64,000 nucleotides of DNA from Microvirgula aerodenitrificans DSM 15089. Lineage in GTDB: Bacteria > Pseudomonadota > Gammaproteobacteria > Burkholderiales > Aquaspirillaceae. Shown here in pieces: positions 8,139 to 17,094 of the stretch (position 1 is its first letter; every line of letters begins with the position of its first letter). Made by a program: the position numbers and the translations under genes. The notes below the pieces were generated by a model. The model was not told the DNA's origin and did not search any database. It worked only from the letters and a program-made list of their open reading frames with translations. Location of the stretch: NCBI RefSeq assembly GCF_000620105.1, contig NZ_JHVK01000009.1, forward strand, positions 62,001 to 126,000, in the 5' to 3' direction.

Positions 8139-8975
8139 ATGAACGAACCCAAGAGCCAACAGGAGCTGATCCAGCTTCGCAAGCGAGCCCGCCGCCGCCT
8201 GGTCGGCGCCGTCGTCATCGTGTCGGCAGCCACGCTGGTGTTGTGGAATGTGATCGACGGTCAGCCTCAGACGGAAATGCACCCGGAAAAGGTCGACATC
8301 GTCGCCAGCGGTGCCGTGGGTGGCGTGCGTGCGCCGGCGCCGGAGCCCGCACCGGTCGCGGCTGTCCCCGGACCGGCCACGAGTCCGGCCGATGCACTGC
8401 CGCCGACGGTACCGGCGGCCGAGCCGGTTTCGCCGGCGCCGGCCACGCCGACCGCCGAACCGGCACGTCCGGTCCCCGCTGCACCGGAGGCGACAGCGCC
8501 GAAGGTCGCCGAACCGAAACCTGTCGAGCCGAAAGAGGTCGAACGCAAGCCGGACAGCAAGCCTGCGGCCAAACCGGCGGACAAGCCGGCCGAACCGGCA
8601 AAGGAAAAGAAAAAGCCGGACCCGGCCGCGATCCTGAATGACATGGCGGATGCCGATGTGCCGGCGCCGAAACCCAGGGCCAAAGCCGACAAGCCGGCCC
8701 AGGACAAACCCGCACAGGACAAGGCAGACGACAAATCAGCGAAATCCGGCCGCTACCTGATCCAGGTGGCCGCGCTGTCCGACCCGGCCAAGGCCGCCGA
8801 GCTGAAGGACAAGCTGGCCGGTGCCGGCGTCAGCGCCAGCGTCAGCCAGGTCAGTACCAGCAAGGGAACGGTCAGCCGGATCCGCGTCGGGCCGTTCGCC
8901 AGCGAGGCTGAAGCCCGCACGGCGCTGACCAAGATCCAGAAGGCCGGCCTGTCCGGCATTCTGGTACCGCAATAG
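8139..8975 (+). CDS. SPOR-domain cell-division protein (DedD-like)
   Basis: A 278-residue bitopic inner-membrane protein. A basic cytoplasmic N-terminus (RKRARRR) precedes one transmembrane helix (about residues 21-38). A long low-complexity periplasmic linker rich in Pro, Ala, Lys and Glu follows (to about 200). The C-terminal SPOR domain (about 203-278) begins GRYLIQVAALSD and contains RIRVGPF. SPOR domains bind denuded glycan strands at the septum. The position between folC and cvpA is that of dedD in E. coli, which supports the assignment. The linker is longer than in E. coli DedD. Confidence 0.88.
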   Translation: MNEPKSQQELIQLRKRARRRLVGAVVIVSAATLVLWNVIDGQPQTEMHPEKVDIVASGAVGGVRAPAPEPAPVAAVPGPATSPADALPPTVPAAEPVSPAPATPTAEPARPVPAAPEATAPKVAEPKPVEPKEVERKPDSKPAAKPADKPAEPAKEKKKPDPAAILNDMADADVPAPKPRAKADKPAQDKPAQDKADDKSAKSGRYLIQVAALSDPAKAAELKDKLAGAGVSASVSQVSTSKGTVSRIRVGPFASEAEARTALTKIQKAGLSGILVPQ

Positions 8976-8984
8976 CAGGGTGCA

Positions 8985-9536
8985 ATGACCACATTTGACT
9001 GGATACTTGTCGGCCTGATTGCGGCGTCGACCCTGCTGGCGCTGTGGCGCGGCGTGGTGCATGAAGTCCTGTCGCTGGCCAGCTGGATCGGCGCTTTCTG
9101 GGTGGCCAGGCAGTATGCGGCCGACTTCGAACCGATGCTGCCGCAGTCGGTACCGACGGCCGACCTGCGCTGGCTGCTGGCGTTTGCCGCCGTGATGGTC
9201 GGTGTGTGGATCGTGCTGGCCATCGGCCGCCGGCTGGCCAGCCGGCTGGTATCCGGCGTCGGTCTGGGCGGGCTGGACCGCACACTTGGCGGCGCCTTCG
9301 GTCTGGCGCGCGGGGTGTTGCTGTCGACCGTGGTGGTCATGCTGGGTGGATTGACCCACATGCCGTCGGAGCCGTTCTGGCAGAATGCGCTGCTGGTGAC
9401 GCCGTTCGAGCGGCTGGCCGTCGACCTGAAACCCTGGCTGCCGGCCGATATGGCCGACCGCATCAATTTCCAGCGTGATGGCAACAGTGGCGGCGAGACG
9501 CTGCCGCTGCCGATCCGCAACAGCATCAAAACCTGA
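8985..9536 (+). CDS. cvpA: CvpA family membrane protein
   Basis: A 183-residue inner-membrane protein with four hydrophobic helices, beginning [22 protein letters not shown], and an amphipathic C-terminus ending in a polar tail. The motif [15 protein letters not shown] before the last helix is characteristic of CvpA, named for its role in colicin V production and widely found upstream of purF. The gene lies nine bases after the SPOR gene and before purF, as in E. coli. Its molecular function is not settled; a link to envelope homeostasis has been proposed. Confidence 0.93.
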   Translation: MTTFDWILVGLIAASTLLALWRGVVHEVLSLASWIGAFWVARQYAADFEPMLPQSVPTADLRWLLAFAAVMVGVWIVLAIGRRLASRLVSGVGLGGLDRTLGGAFGLARGVLLSTVVVMLGGLTHMPSEPFWQNALLVTPFERLAVDLKPWLPADMADRINFQRDGNSGGETLPLPIRNSIKT

Positions 9537-9553
9537 TCACAAGTCAAAGAGTC

Positions 9554-9588
9554 TCTCTGCAAGCCGGCCGGGTGGCGGTTTGCAGAGA
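9554..9588. other. Stem-loop in the cvpA-purF gap
   Basis: TCTCTGCAA (9554-9562) and TTGCAGAGA (9580-9588) pair perfectly, extended by CCG/CGG after a one-base bulge on each side. No T run follows (TGTTCTAAAAG). It ends 28 bases before the purF start. It could be a weak terminator, an mRNA end stabiliser or an operator; the sequence does not decide. Confidence 0.5.
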
Positions 9589-9616
9589 TGTTCTAAAAGA
9601 GCGGAATGAGCAAACC

Positions 9617-11149
9617 ATGTGTGGAATTATTGGCGTAGTCAGCGGTTCTCCCGTCAACCAGTTGCTGTATGACGGGCTGCAAGTCCTGCAACACCGGGGA
9701 CAGGATGCCGCCGGCATCGTGACCGCGAACGGAAACAGCTTTCACATGCACAAGGGCAGCGGCATGGTGCGCGACGTGTTCCGCACCCGCAACATGCGGT
9801 CGCTGCTGGGGCAGGCCGGCATCGGCCACGTGCGCTACCCGACTGCCGGCTCCGCCAGCAATCTGGCCGAGGCGCAACCGTTCTACGTCAACTCGCCGTA
9901 CGGCATCGTGCTGGCGCACAACGGCAACCTGACCAACACCGCCGAGCTGAAGGAGGCGATGTTCCGCCAGGACCTGCGCCACATCAACACCAACTCCGAC
10001 TCGGAAGTCCTGCTGAACGTGTTCGCCCATGAGCTGCAGAAGCAGATCTACGGTCGCGAGCTGTGCGAGGACGCGATCTTCAACGCGATCATCGAGGTCA
10101 ACAAGCGGGTGCGTGGCGCCTACGCCGTGGTGGCGCTGATCGCCGGCTTCGGCCTGGTCGCCTTCCGCGACCCGTACGGCATCCGCCCGCTGGTCATGGG
10201 TCGCCACGACGGTCCGAACGGCACCGAATACCTGCTGGCCAGCGAGTCGGTCGCCCTCGACTGTCTGGGCTTCCGGCTGGAACGCGACGTGCTGCCGGGT
10301 GAAGCGGTCGTGGTCCGCATGGACGGCGCGCGCTCGACGCGCATGTGCGCCGAGTACCAGCCGCATACGCCGTGCATCTTCGAGTACGTGTACTTCGCGC
10401 GCCCGGATTCGATCATCGACGGCGCCAGCGTCTACCAGACCCGCCTGCTGATGGGCGAGAAGCTGGGCGACAAGATCCGCCGCCAGATGCCGGACCTCGA
10501 CATCGACACGGTGATCCCGATTCCGGACACGTCGATGCCGATCGCGCTGCAGCTGGCCAAGCACCTCGACCTGCCGTTCCGCATGGGCTTTATCAAGAAC
10601 CGCTATGTCGGCCGCACCTTCATCATGCCGGGCCAGGCGACGCGGAAGAAATCCGTGCGCCAGAAGCTGAATGCCATCGGCAGCGAGTTTGCCGGCAAGA
10701 ACGTGCTGCTGGTCGACGACTCGATCGTGCGCGGCACCACCAGCCGCGAGATCGTGCAGATGGCGCGCGATGCCGGGGCCAAGAAAGTCTATTTCGCCAG
10801 CGCCGCGCCGGAAGTCCGTTATCCGAACGTCTACGGCATCGACATGCCGACCCGGGCCGAACTGCTCGCAACCGGTCGCACGGTCGAGGAAATCGCCCGC
10901 GAAATCGGCGCCGACGGCGTGATCTACCAGGATCTTGGTGCGCTGCGCGATGCGGTGCATGAAGCCAACAACGCGCTGAACGACTTCGAGATGAGCTGCT
11001 TCGACGGCCGCTACGTGACTGGCGACATTACCGACGAATACCTGGCCGAAATCGAAGGCGCGCGCGGCGAGAGCAAGCCGCAGCGCGAAGAGGCACTGGG
11101 CGGCGGCGCCGACCTGAACCTGAACGTGGCCGAACAGAACCTGATGTAA
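9617..11149 (+). CDS. purF: Amidophosphoribosyltransferase
   Basis: A 510-residue enzyme that catalyses the first committed step of purine synthesis: PRPP plus glutamine gives 5-phosphoribosylamine. It starts MCGIIGVV, so removal of Met exposes the N-terminal nucleophile Cys of the glutaminase domain. The PRPP-binding motif [14 protein letters not shown] lies in the C-terminal phosphoribosyltransferase domain. ATG 9617 is fixed by the need for Cys at position 2. An 80-base gap with a stem-loop separates it from cvpA. An intrinsic terminator lies downstream, before metZ. Confidence 0.97.
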   Translation: MCGIIGVVSGSPVNQLLYDGLQVLQHRGQDAAGIVTANGNSFHMHKGSGMVRDVFRTRNMRSLLGQAGIGHVRYPTAGSASNLAEAQPFYVNSPYGIVLAHNGNLTNTAELKEAMFRQDLRHINTNSDSEVLLNVFAHELQKQIYGRELCEDAIFNAIIEVNKRVRGAYAVVALIAGFGLVAFRDPYGIRPLVMGRHDGPNGTEYLLASESVALDCLGFRLERDVLPGEAVVVRMDGARSTRMCAEYQPHTPCIFEYVYFARPDSIIDGASVYQTRLLMGEKLGDKIRRQMPDLDIDTVIPIPDTSMPIALQLAKHLDLPFRMGFIKNRYVGRTFIMPGQATRKKSVRQKLNAIGSEFAGKNVLLVDDSIVRGTTSREIVQMARDAGAKKVYFASAAPEVRYPNVYGIDMPTRAELLATGRTVEEIAREIGADGVIYQDLGALRDAVHEANNALNDFEMSCFDGRYVTGDITDEYLAEIEGARGESKPQREEALGGGADLNLNVAEQNLM

Positions 11150-11184
11150 GTGGCAACAACGCTATAAGCGTATTGCCAATGATG

Positions 11185-11205
11185 CGCGCCGAAAGGCGCG
11201 TTTTT
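11185..11205 (+). terminator. Intrinsic terminator after purF
   Basis: CGCGCC, loop GAAA, GGCGCG, followed by TTTTT: a textbook tetraloop terminator between purF and metZ. Confidence 0.9.
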
Positions 11206-11248
11206 CATTACCATGTACCGCACTGCAAAACACACGGTAGTTCTCACC

Positions 11249-12421
11249 ATGACGACCCCGCTGCACCCCGAAACGCTGGCCATCCGTGCCGGCCGCGACG
11301 TGACCGAATTCAACGAGCACAGCCTGCCGCTGTTCCTGACTTCCAGCTTCATGACCGACAGCGCGGAAGAGGCCCGGCAGCTGTTTGCCGGCGAGCATGA
11401 CGGCTTTACCTATTCCCGCTTTACCAACCCGACCGTCGATGCGTTCCAGCGCCGGCTGGCGGCGCTGGAAGGCGGCGAGCGCTGCCAGGCGACCGCCAGC
11501 GGCATGGCCGCCATCCACGCGGCCATTTTCACCCTGCTGTCGTCCGGTGATCACATTGTGGCGTCGCAAAGCCTGTTCGGCGCCTCGTACAACATGCTGG
11601 CGACACTGCTGCCGCGTTTCGGCATCGGGGTCACCTTTGTTTCCGCGACCGATCTCGGCGCCTGGAAGCAGGCCATCCGCCCGAACACGAAGCTGTTCTT
11701 CCTGGAAACGCCGTCGAACCCGCTGACCGAACTGACCGACATCCGCGCCGTGGCCGACATCGCCCATGATGCCGGTGCCATTCTCGCGGTCGACAACTGC
11801 TTCTGCTCGCCGGCGCTGCAGCGTCCGCTGGAACACGGCGCCGACCTGGTCATCCACTCGGCGACCAAGTTCCTCGATGGCCAGGGGCGCGTGCTCGGCG
11901 GTGCGGTGGTCGGCAGCAATGCGCTGGTCGAACCGATCTACGTCTATGTGCGCTCGACCGGGCCGACCCTGTCGGCATTCAACGCCTGGCTGCTGCTCGG
12001 CGGCATGGAAACCCTGTTCGTGCGCATGGAACGCCAGTGCGCCAGTGCGCAGAAACTGGCCGAGTGGCTGCAGAACCAGCCGTCGGTGCGCCGTGTCCAC
12101 TATCCGGGCCTGAGCAGCCACCCGCAGTACGAACTGGCCCGCCGCCAGCAGAGCGCGCCTGGCGCGATCGTGTCCTTCGACGTCGAAGGCGGCCGTGAAG
12201 CCGCCTGGAAGATCATTGACAGTACGCAGCTGATTTCGCGCACCGGCAACCTCGGTGACGTCAAGACCACCATCACCCACCCGGCGACCACCACCCACGG
12301 CCGCCTGTCGCAGGAAACCCGGGATGCGGCCGGCGTCGGCGAGGGGCTGCTGAGGCTGTCGGTCGGCCTTGAGCATCCGGATGACCTGATCGCCGACCTG
12401 GCCCGCGGGCTTGAGGGCTGA
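11249..12421 (+). CDS. metZ: O-succinylhomoserine sulfhydrylase
   Basis: A 390-residue PLP enzyme of the Cys/Met metabolism family. The PLP-binding Lys is in HSATKFLDGQ (Lys207); other family stretches are TYSRFTNPTVDAFQRRLAALEGG and EHGADLVIHS. The preference for direct sulfhydrylation of O-succinylhomoserine is inferred from its strong likeness to betaproteobacterial and pseudomonad MetZ and from its usual place right after purF. It makes homocysteine for methionine synthesis in the cytosol. ATG 11249 is preferred because the conserved N-terminus (LHPETLAIRAG) follows directly. The dgkA gene starts three bases after its stop. Confidence 0.92.
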   Translation: MTTPLHPETLAIRAGRDVTEFNEHSLPLFLTSSFMTDSAEEARQLFAGEHDGFTYSRFTNPTVDAFQRRLAALEGGERCQATASGMAAIHAAIFTLLSSGDHIVASQSLFGASYNMLATLLPRFGIGVTFVSATDLGAWKQAIRPNTKLFFLETPSNPLTELTDIRAVADIAHDAGAILAVDNCFCSPALQRPLEHGADLVIHSATKFLDGQGRVLGGAVVGSNALVEPIYVYVRSTGPTLSAFNAWLLLGGMETLFVRMERQCASAQKLAEWLQNQPSVRRVHYPGLSSHPQYELARRQQSAPGAIVSFDVEGGREAAWKIIDSTQLISRTGNLGDVKTTITHPATTTHGRLSQETRDAAGVGEGLLRLSVGLEHPDDLIADLARGLEG

Positions 12422-12423
12422 TC

Positions 12424-12765
12424 GTGCGCGTCATCAAGGCATTCGGTTTTTCCCTGGACGGTTTGCGCGCCGCATTCGGTGACGAGGCGGCGTTCCGCGA
12501 AGTGGTGCTGATGGCGCTGGTGGGCGTGCCGCTGGCGCTGTGGCTGTCGCTGTCGCCGCTGGCGACCGTGCTGATCGTGTTCACGCACGTGCTGACGCTG
12601 GTGGTCGAACTGCTGAATACCGGCATCGAAGCGGCCATCGACCGTATTGGCCCGGAAATTCACTCCGAGTCAAAGAAAGCCAAGGACTGCGGCAGTGCTG
12701 CCCAACTGGTCATGCTGGTCTGGCTGGTCGCGCTGTGGGGGATGGCACTGGCCGGCCGGATCTGA
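12424..12765 (+). CDS. dgkA: Diacylglycerol kinase
   Basis: A 113-residue integral membrane kinase starting at GTG 12424. It has three hydrophobic segments and the family signature VELLNTGIEAAIDRI, with the catalytic Glu, followed by SKKAKDCGSAAQ. DgkA phosphorylates diacylglycerol to phosphatidic acid, recycling lipid left over from periplasmic glucan and lipid modification. It is closely coupled to metZ. Diacylglycerol is also released when EptA uses phosphatidylethanolamine, and eptA lies 2.3 kb away, but a link is only suggestive. Confidence 0.94.
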   Translation: MRVIKAFGFSLDGLRAAFGDEAAFREVVLMALVGVPLALWLSLSPLATVLIVFTHVLTLVVELLNTGIEAAIDRIGPEIHSESKKAKDCGSAAQLVMLVWLVALWGMALAGRI

Positions 12766-12787
12766 GCCTGCAGGTTCCTCCCTGTGC

Positions 12788-12812
12788 ATTGCCGGGCCTG
12801 GTGCCCGGCAAT
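12788..12812. terminator. Hairpin between convergent dgkA and sensor kinase genes
   Basis: ATTGCCGGGC (12788-12797), loop CTGGT, GCCCGGCAAT (12803-12812): a perfect 10-bp stem with no T run. It lies just beyond both convergent stop codons and probably serves both strands. Confidence 0.65.
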
Positions 12813-12813
12813 G

Positions 12814-14241
12814 TCACGTCTGCAGGTCCGCTACCGGCTTGCCCGGCAAGCGGATGTGGAAGCGGGCGCCACCCCGTTCGCCGTTTTCGACCCCGGCCGT
12901 TCCGCCATGTCGTTCGGCAATGGCCTTGACGATGGACAGGCCGAGGCCGGTGCCGCCAGGGCGGCTGCGGCTTTCGTCGCCCCGGTAAAAGCGCGCGAAC
13001 ATGAACGGCAGCTGTGCCGCCGCCACGCCGTCGCCATCGTCCTCGACCGTAAACACGCTGTCCGTCCCGTCTTGCACCACGGACAGACTGACCCGGCTGT
13101 GCGCATACTGCAGCGCGTTCGAGACCAGATTGATCAGCGCACGACGCAACAGGTCGCGATTGGCGTATACCGTTCCCGTCCCGCTGAACTGCAGGCCGAT
13201 CTGCCTGGACTCGGCCAGCGCGTCGAACAGATCATACAGCCCGTCCAGCAGCGGATGGATGTCGAACGCGACCCGGTCCAGCGGCTGGTGCTCGGCCTGC
13301 TCGGTGCGGGCGATAAACAGCATGTCGTCACTCAGGCGCTGCAGATGGCGGAACTCATCGAGATTGGCCTCGAGCGTGGCACGGTATTCCTGCTCGTTGC
13401 GCGGGCGGTTCAGCGTGACCTCGGTCACGCTGACCAGCGCATGCAGCGGTGAGCGCAGCTCATGCGCCAGATCGGCCGAAAACTGTGCCTGGCGGGCGAA
13501 CGAAATCTGCAGGCGATCGAGCAGGCTGTTCATGGCACTGACAATCGGCAGCAGTTCACGCGGCCAGGCCGGCGAAATGCGCCGGTCAAGCTGCCCGGCG
13601 TCGATGTCGCCGACCTGCCGGCTCAGGGAATGGATCGGCATCAGCACATAGCGCATGGTCATCTGGCCGATCAGGGCGAACAGGATCACCGCCAGCACCA
13701 CGCCGAGCAGCATCGCATGCAGATAGCCTTCCAGCAGCTCATGCTTGTATTCGTTGTCGTAGGCGAAATCCACCCGCCAGCGCGCGCCATCCAGCCGGTC
13801 GATATAGACCGAGCTCAGCAGCCAGTGCTGCTCGACGTGGCCGGGCGCCTTGACCGGATGCAGCGCGCGCAGGGCCGGGTCCCTGGCCGGGGCCGGAAAA
13901 TCACTGGCGGACAGGGCGGCGATGCGCGGACTCTCGAAGACCAGATGGCCGTCCTCGTCATACAGCCGGCACGCATACAGCGAGTCCGGGCGGGTGAACT
14001 CGGTCAGCGCCCGCTGCCAGTGGGCGCGGCTTTCCTGCGCGACCGGCTGATCATGAATCCGCGCGCGCAGCAGGTGCAGGCCGTCGTCCAGTCCGCTGAT
14101 GGCCTGGTTGGCCAGTCCGGCGCGCAGGAACAGATACAGTGCGCCGCCGCCCAGCAGGATGACCAGCACGGTGGCCAGGGTAAAAATGATCGTCAGCCGG
14201 ACCGCCAGCGACGCATGCGGTCTAGCGGGCTTCGAGGACAT
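12814..14241 (-). CDS. Sensor histidine kinase (CusS/heavy-metal type)
   Basis: A 475-residue kinase with transmembrane helices at about 15-39 and 173-193 around a periplasmic sensor domain of about 130 residues, then HAMP, and a dimerisation helix with the phospho-acceptor His260 in SADLAHELRSPLHAL. The ATPase domain shows LINLVSNALQYA, VEDDGDGV and GGTGLGLSIVKAIAERHGG. The layout and length match heavy-metal sensor kinases of the CusS/IrlS branch. It overlaps the response regulator gene by 20 bp. Opposite lies eptA, so the pair may sense envelope cations or antimicrobial stress rather than copper; the sequence does not show the signal. Confidence 0.92.
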   Translation of the reverse strand: MSSKPARPHASLAVRLTIIFTLATVLVILLGGGALYLFLRAGLANQAISGLDDGLHLLRARIHDQPVAQESRAHWQRALTEFTRPDSLYACRLYDEDGHLVFESPRIAALSASDFPAPARDPALRALHPVKAPGHVEQHWLLSSVYIDRLDGARWRVDFAYDNEYKHELLEGYLHAMLLGVVLAVILFALIGQMTMRYVLMPIHSLSRQVGDIDAGQLDRRISPAWPRELLPIVSAMNSLLDRLQISFARQAQFSADLAHELRSPLHALVSVTEVTLNRPRNEQEYRATLEANLDEFRHLQRLSDDMLFIARTEQAEHQPLDRVAFDIHPLLDGLYDLFDALAESRQIGLQFSGTGTVYANRDLLRRALINLVSNALQYAHSRVSLSVVQDGTDSVFTVEDDGDGVAAAQLPFMFARFYRGDESRSRPGGTGLGLSIVKAIAERHGGTAGVENGERGGARFHIRLPGKPVADLQT

Positions 14242-14905
14242 AGCCGCTCCCGCGCACGGTATGGATCAGGGCGGACGGGAACGGATCGTCGACCTTGCGC
14301 CGCAGCCGTGCCACGGCGACATCGATCAGGTTGGAGTCGAAATCGAAGTGCATGTCCCAGACCTGCTCGGCGATGTCCATGCGGGTGACGACCTCGCCGC
14401 AGCGGCGTGCCAGCAGCGAGAGCAGGGTGAACTCGCGTGCGGTCAGATCCAGCGGCCTGCCGGCACGGCAGGCCCTTTGCCGCAGTGGCTCGATATCGAG
14501 GTCAGCGATGCGGAGGTGGCCGTCGCCGCTGTCGCCGGGCCGGGCCGACGTGCGGCGCAGAATGCTCTTGACCCGGGCCAGCAGCTCCGAGAACGCGAAC
14601 GGCTTGATCAGGTAGTCATCGGCACCGGTTTCGAGTCCGCGCACCCGGTCCTCGACCGTATCGCGCGCCGTCAGCAGCAGCACCGCGACCGGCTGGCTGG
14701 TGGCCCGCAGCGCAGCCGTGACGGCAAAACCGTCCAGGCCCGGCATCATCACATCGAGCAGCAGCAGGTCGTACTGCCCGGTCAGCGCCAGGTGCAGGGC
14801 GTCGGTGCCGTTCTGCGCGGTATCGACGACATAGCCATGTTCGATCAGACCCTTGCGGATATAACCGGCAGTTTTTTCGTCGTCTTCGGCAATCAGGATT
14901 TTCAT
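14222..14905 (-). CDS. OmpR-family response regulator (CusR/IrlR type)
   Basis: A 227-residue regulator. The receiver domain has the acidic pair EDD at residues 7-9, phospho-acceptor Asp51 (LLLLDVMMPG) and the conserved Lys in YLIKPF. The C-terminal winged-helix domain includes LTAREFTLLSLLARRCGEVVTR and the wing GSGYVLEAR. ATG 14905 starts the canonical MKILIAEDD; longer upstream starts would add unrelated sequence overlapping the divergent eptA promoter. It precedes and overlaps its cognate kinase gene. It is probably self-regulated from the 163-base intergenic region shared with eptA. Confidence 0.93.
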   Translation of the reverse strand: MKILIAEDDEKTAGYIRKGLIEHGYVVDTAQNGTDALHLALTGQYDLLLLDVMMPGLDGFAVTAALRATSQPVAVLLLTARDTVEDRVRGLETGADDYLIKPFAFSELLARVKSILRRTSARPGDSGDGHLRIADLDIEPLRQRACRAGRPLDLTAREFTLLSLLARRCGEVVTRMDIAEQVWDMHFDFDSNLIDVAVARLRRKVDDPFPSALIHTVRGSGYVLEAR

Positions 14906-15068
14906 GGTGCGGCGTGGTGCTTCGTCAACGGCAATCAGGACTGCCATTGTACGCGGACAACCTGTCAGGACTGAAAGGGTAGCGTCAGCTTGGGGCAGGG
15001 CGCCGGACACCAGAATGGCGGCATCTGATTTATTTGTGGCCGTTGCATGCGGCCACGCCGGGGAATCC

Positions 15069-16733
15069 ATGTCCGAGAGTCGTGCCCTGTTCCTGTCCAG
15101 GCCCTTGTTCCCGCTCACCACACTGCGCACCCGTCCGGTGTGGATGACGCTGATCGTCGCCATCCTGCTCGGCACGGTCTACAACATCCCGCTGTGGCGC
15201 TACCTATTGGGCCTGCTGCCACAGGAGCGCGGGCTGCAGAACGGACTGTTTGTCGCCGCGTTTTCGGTGTTCCTGATCGCGGCGTTCAATCTGATCCTGT
15301 CGCTGGTGACCGTACGCTGGATCCAGAAGCCGGTGCTGGCCCTGCTGCTGCTTGGCGCGGCCTCGGCCGCCTATTTCATCCAGGGCTACAACGTGCTGCT
15401 CGACGCCGGCATGATGCAGAACCTGTTCGAAACCGACCCGCGCGAAGCCGGCGAATACCTGAACCTGAACTTCATCCTGTTCATGCTGCTGTTCGGCGTG
15501 CTGCCGGCGGTCCTGCTGCTGCGTACCCGGCTGGAGCGCGGACCCTTCGGGCGCGAGCTCCGCCTGCGCCTGCTGGTCATCGTGCTGAGTCTGGCCGCCG
15601 GTGGCGGCGCATTGATGGGCTACTATCAGGACTTTGCCTCGCTGTTCCGCAACCACCGCGAGGTGCGCTACCTGATCACGCCGTCCAATTACATCTCGGG
15701 TACCTACAAGTACCTGCGTGGCAATACGATGGTGGCGAAGAACGTGGCGCCGCTGGGCACCGATGCCCGGCTCAATGCCGCCGCCGGCAAGCGCGGCAAG
15801 CCGACCCTGCTGGTGCTGGTGGTCGGTGAGACCGCGCGCGCCGGCAACTTCTCGCTGAACGGCTACGGGCGCGACACCAACCCCGAGCTGGCGGCGCGTG
15901 GCGTTGTCAGCTTCACCAACGCCTATTCGTGCGGCACGGCCACCGCGCTGTCGGTCCCGTGCATGTTCTCGCGCATGAACCGCGAGCAGTACGATGCCGA
16001 CAAGGCGTCCTCGCAGGAAAACCTGATGGACGTGCTGAAGCACGCCGGCGTGAACATCCTGTGGCGCGACAACAACTCGGGCTGCAAGGGGGTGTGCAAC
16101 CGGGTGCCGAACGAACTGCCGGCCCAGTTCAGCGACCCCGGTCTGTGCAAGGATGGCGAGTGCCACGATGAGGCCATGCTGGGCGGGCTCGAGCGCTATC
16201 TGGAGAAGACCGGCGGCACGACCATCATCGTGCTGCACCAGCTGGGCAGCCATGGCCCGGCGTATTACAAGCGCTATCCGGCAAGCTTCGAGCAGTTCAG
16301 GCCGGTGTGCAGGAGCAGCGAGCTGCAGACCTGCCGCCCCGAAGACATCGTCAATGCCTACGACAACTCGATCCGCTACACCGATCATTTCCTGGCCAGG
16401 GTCATCGACCTGCTGAAATCGCAGCAGGACAGATTCAACGGCGGCATGCTGTATCTGTCCGACCACGGCGAGTCGCTGGGCGAAAACGGGGTGTACCTGC
16501 ACGGGATGCCCTATTGGCTGGCTCCGGACAACCAGAAGCACATCCCGTTCATTACCTGGCTGTCGCCGGGCCTGCAGCACGAAACCGGTGTCAGCCAGGA
16601 CTGCCTGCAGGCACGCCGTGGCGAGGCCATCAGCCAGGACAACCTGTTCGACTCCGTGCTCGGACTGCTCGACGTCGATACATCGGTGTACCGGTCGTCG
16701 CAGGACTTCTACCTGGCGTGCAGAAAACGATAG
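15069..16733 (+). CDS. eptA: Lipid A phosphoethanolamine transferase
   Basis: A 554-residue inner-membrane enzyme: five hydrophobic helices in the first 185 residues, then a periplasmic sulfatase-like domain. The nucleophile is Thr255 in VVGETARAGNFSLNGYGR, with metal ligands such as Glu254 and SDHGESLGENG near the end. Ten Cys in closely spaced pairs (SCGTATALSVPC, CKGVC, CKDGEC, CRSSELQTC) match the disulfide pattern of EptA and MCR proteins. It moves phosphoethanolamine from phosphatidylethanolamine to lipid A, lowering negative charge and polymyxin binding. It is divergent from a two-component system that is a candidate regulator. I see no PmrA-type repeat in the 163-base upstream gap. 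Confidence 0.95.
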   Translation: MSESRALFLSRPLFPLTTLRTRPVWMTLIVAILLGTVYNIPLWRYLLGLLPQERGLQNGLFVAAFSVFLIAAFNLILSLVTVRWIQKPVLALLLLGAASAAYFIQGYNVLLDAGMMQNLFETDPREAGEYLNLNFILFMLLFGVLPAVLLLRTRLERGPFGRELRLRLLVIVLSLAAGGGALMGYYQDFASLFRNHREVRYLITPSNYISGTYKYLRGNTMVAKNVAPLGTDARLNAAAGKRGKPTLLVLVVGETARAGNFSLNGYGRDTNPELAARGVVSFTNAYSCGTATALSVPCMFSRMNREQYDADKASSQENLMDVLKHAGVNILWRDNNSGCKGVCNRVPNELPAQFSDPGLCKDGECHDEAMLGGLERYLEKTGGTTIIVLHQLGSHGPAYYKRYPASFEQFRPVCRSSELQTCRPEDIVNAYDNSIRYTDHFLARVIDLLKSQQDRFNGGMLYLSDHGESLGENGVYLHGMPYWLAPDNQKHIPFITWLSPGLQHETGVSQDCLQARRGEAISQDNLFDSVLGLLDVDTSVYRSSQDFYLACRKR

Positions 16734-16782
16734 CCGGTCCAATGCGCTCCCCGCCGCCGCGGGGGCATGATCCGCTCCCTTC

Positions 16783-16811
16783 CCACCGGACAAGCCTGGC
16801 TTGTCCGGTGG
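16783..16811. terminator. Perfect 13-bp hairpin after eptA
   Basis: CCACCGGACAAGC and its exact complement flank a CTG loop. No T run follows, so it may mark the eptA 3' end without being a classical intrinsic terminator. Confidence 0.6.
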
Positions 16812-16937
16812 CGTCGTTTACAGCCGGTCTGGCATGTAAATCAGATTTTTCTATTTTGCCAAGACTATTCTGTATGTAATAGAAGCATATTCTTGGGTAA
16901 ATTTGAGAGGCTGGCGTATTCACAGCGTGGATGGTCG

Positions 16938-16959
16938 GTGCGTTAATATATTAGCGCAC
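16938..16959. promoter_or_regulatory. 22-bp near-perfect palindrome upstream of the fimbrial regulator
   Basis: GTGCG and CGCAC arms enclose TTAATATATTAG; the whole is self-complementary apart from one mismatched pair. It lies in an AT-rich stretch (about 16840-17094) that holds no gene, 136 bases before the LuxR-type regulator. It could be a binding site or a hairpin in a leader or small RNA. Confidence 0.45.
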
Positions 16960-16976
16960 ATATGAACCCGGCCCAG

Positions 16977-16997
16977 CCCTGTATCAGGGGTTTTTTT
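16977..16997 (+). terminator. Intrinsic terminator within the fimbrial regulator leader region
   Basis: CCCTG, loop TAT, CAGGG, then TTTTTTT. It is 200 bases past eptA and 98 before the next gene, so it ends either read-through from eptA or a short transcript starting in the AT-rich gap, or acts as an attenuator. Confidence 0.6.
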
Positions 16998-17094
16998 ATT
17001 TATCCTGCGTTGAGAGGTGATTCTTGAAAGTCACATGGCGCAACCCGAACTATATTGGATTTCTTGATTGGAACGGCTCATTTAAGGAGAAAGA

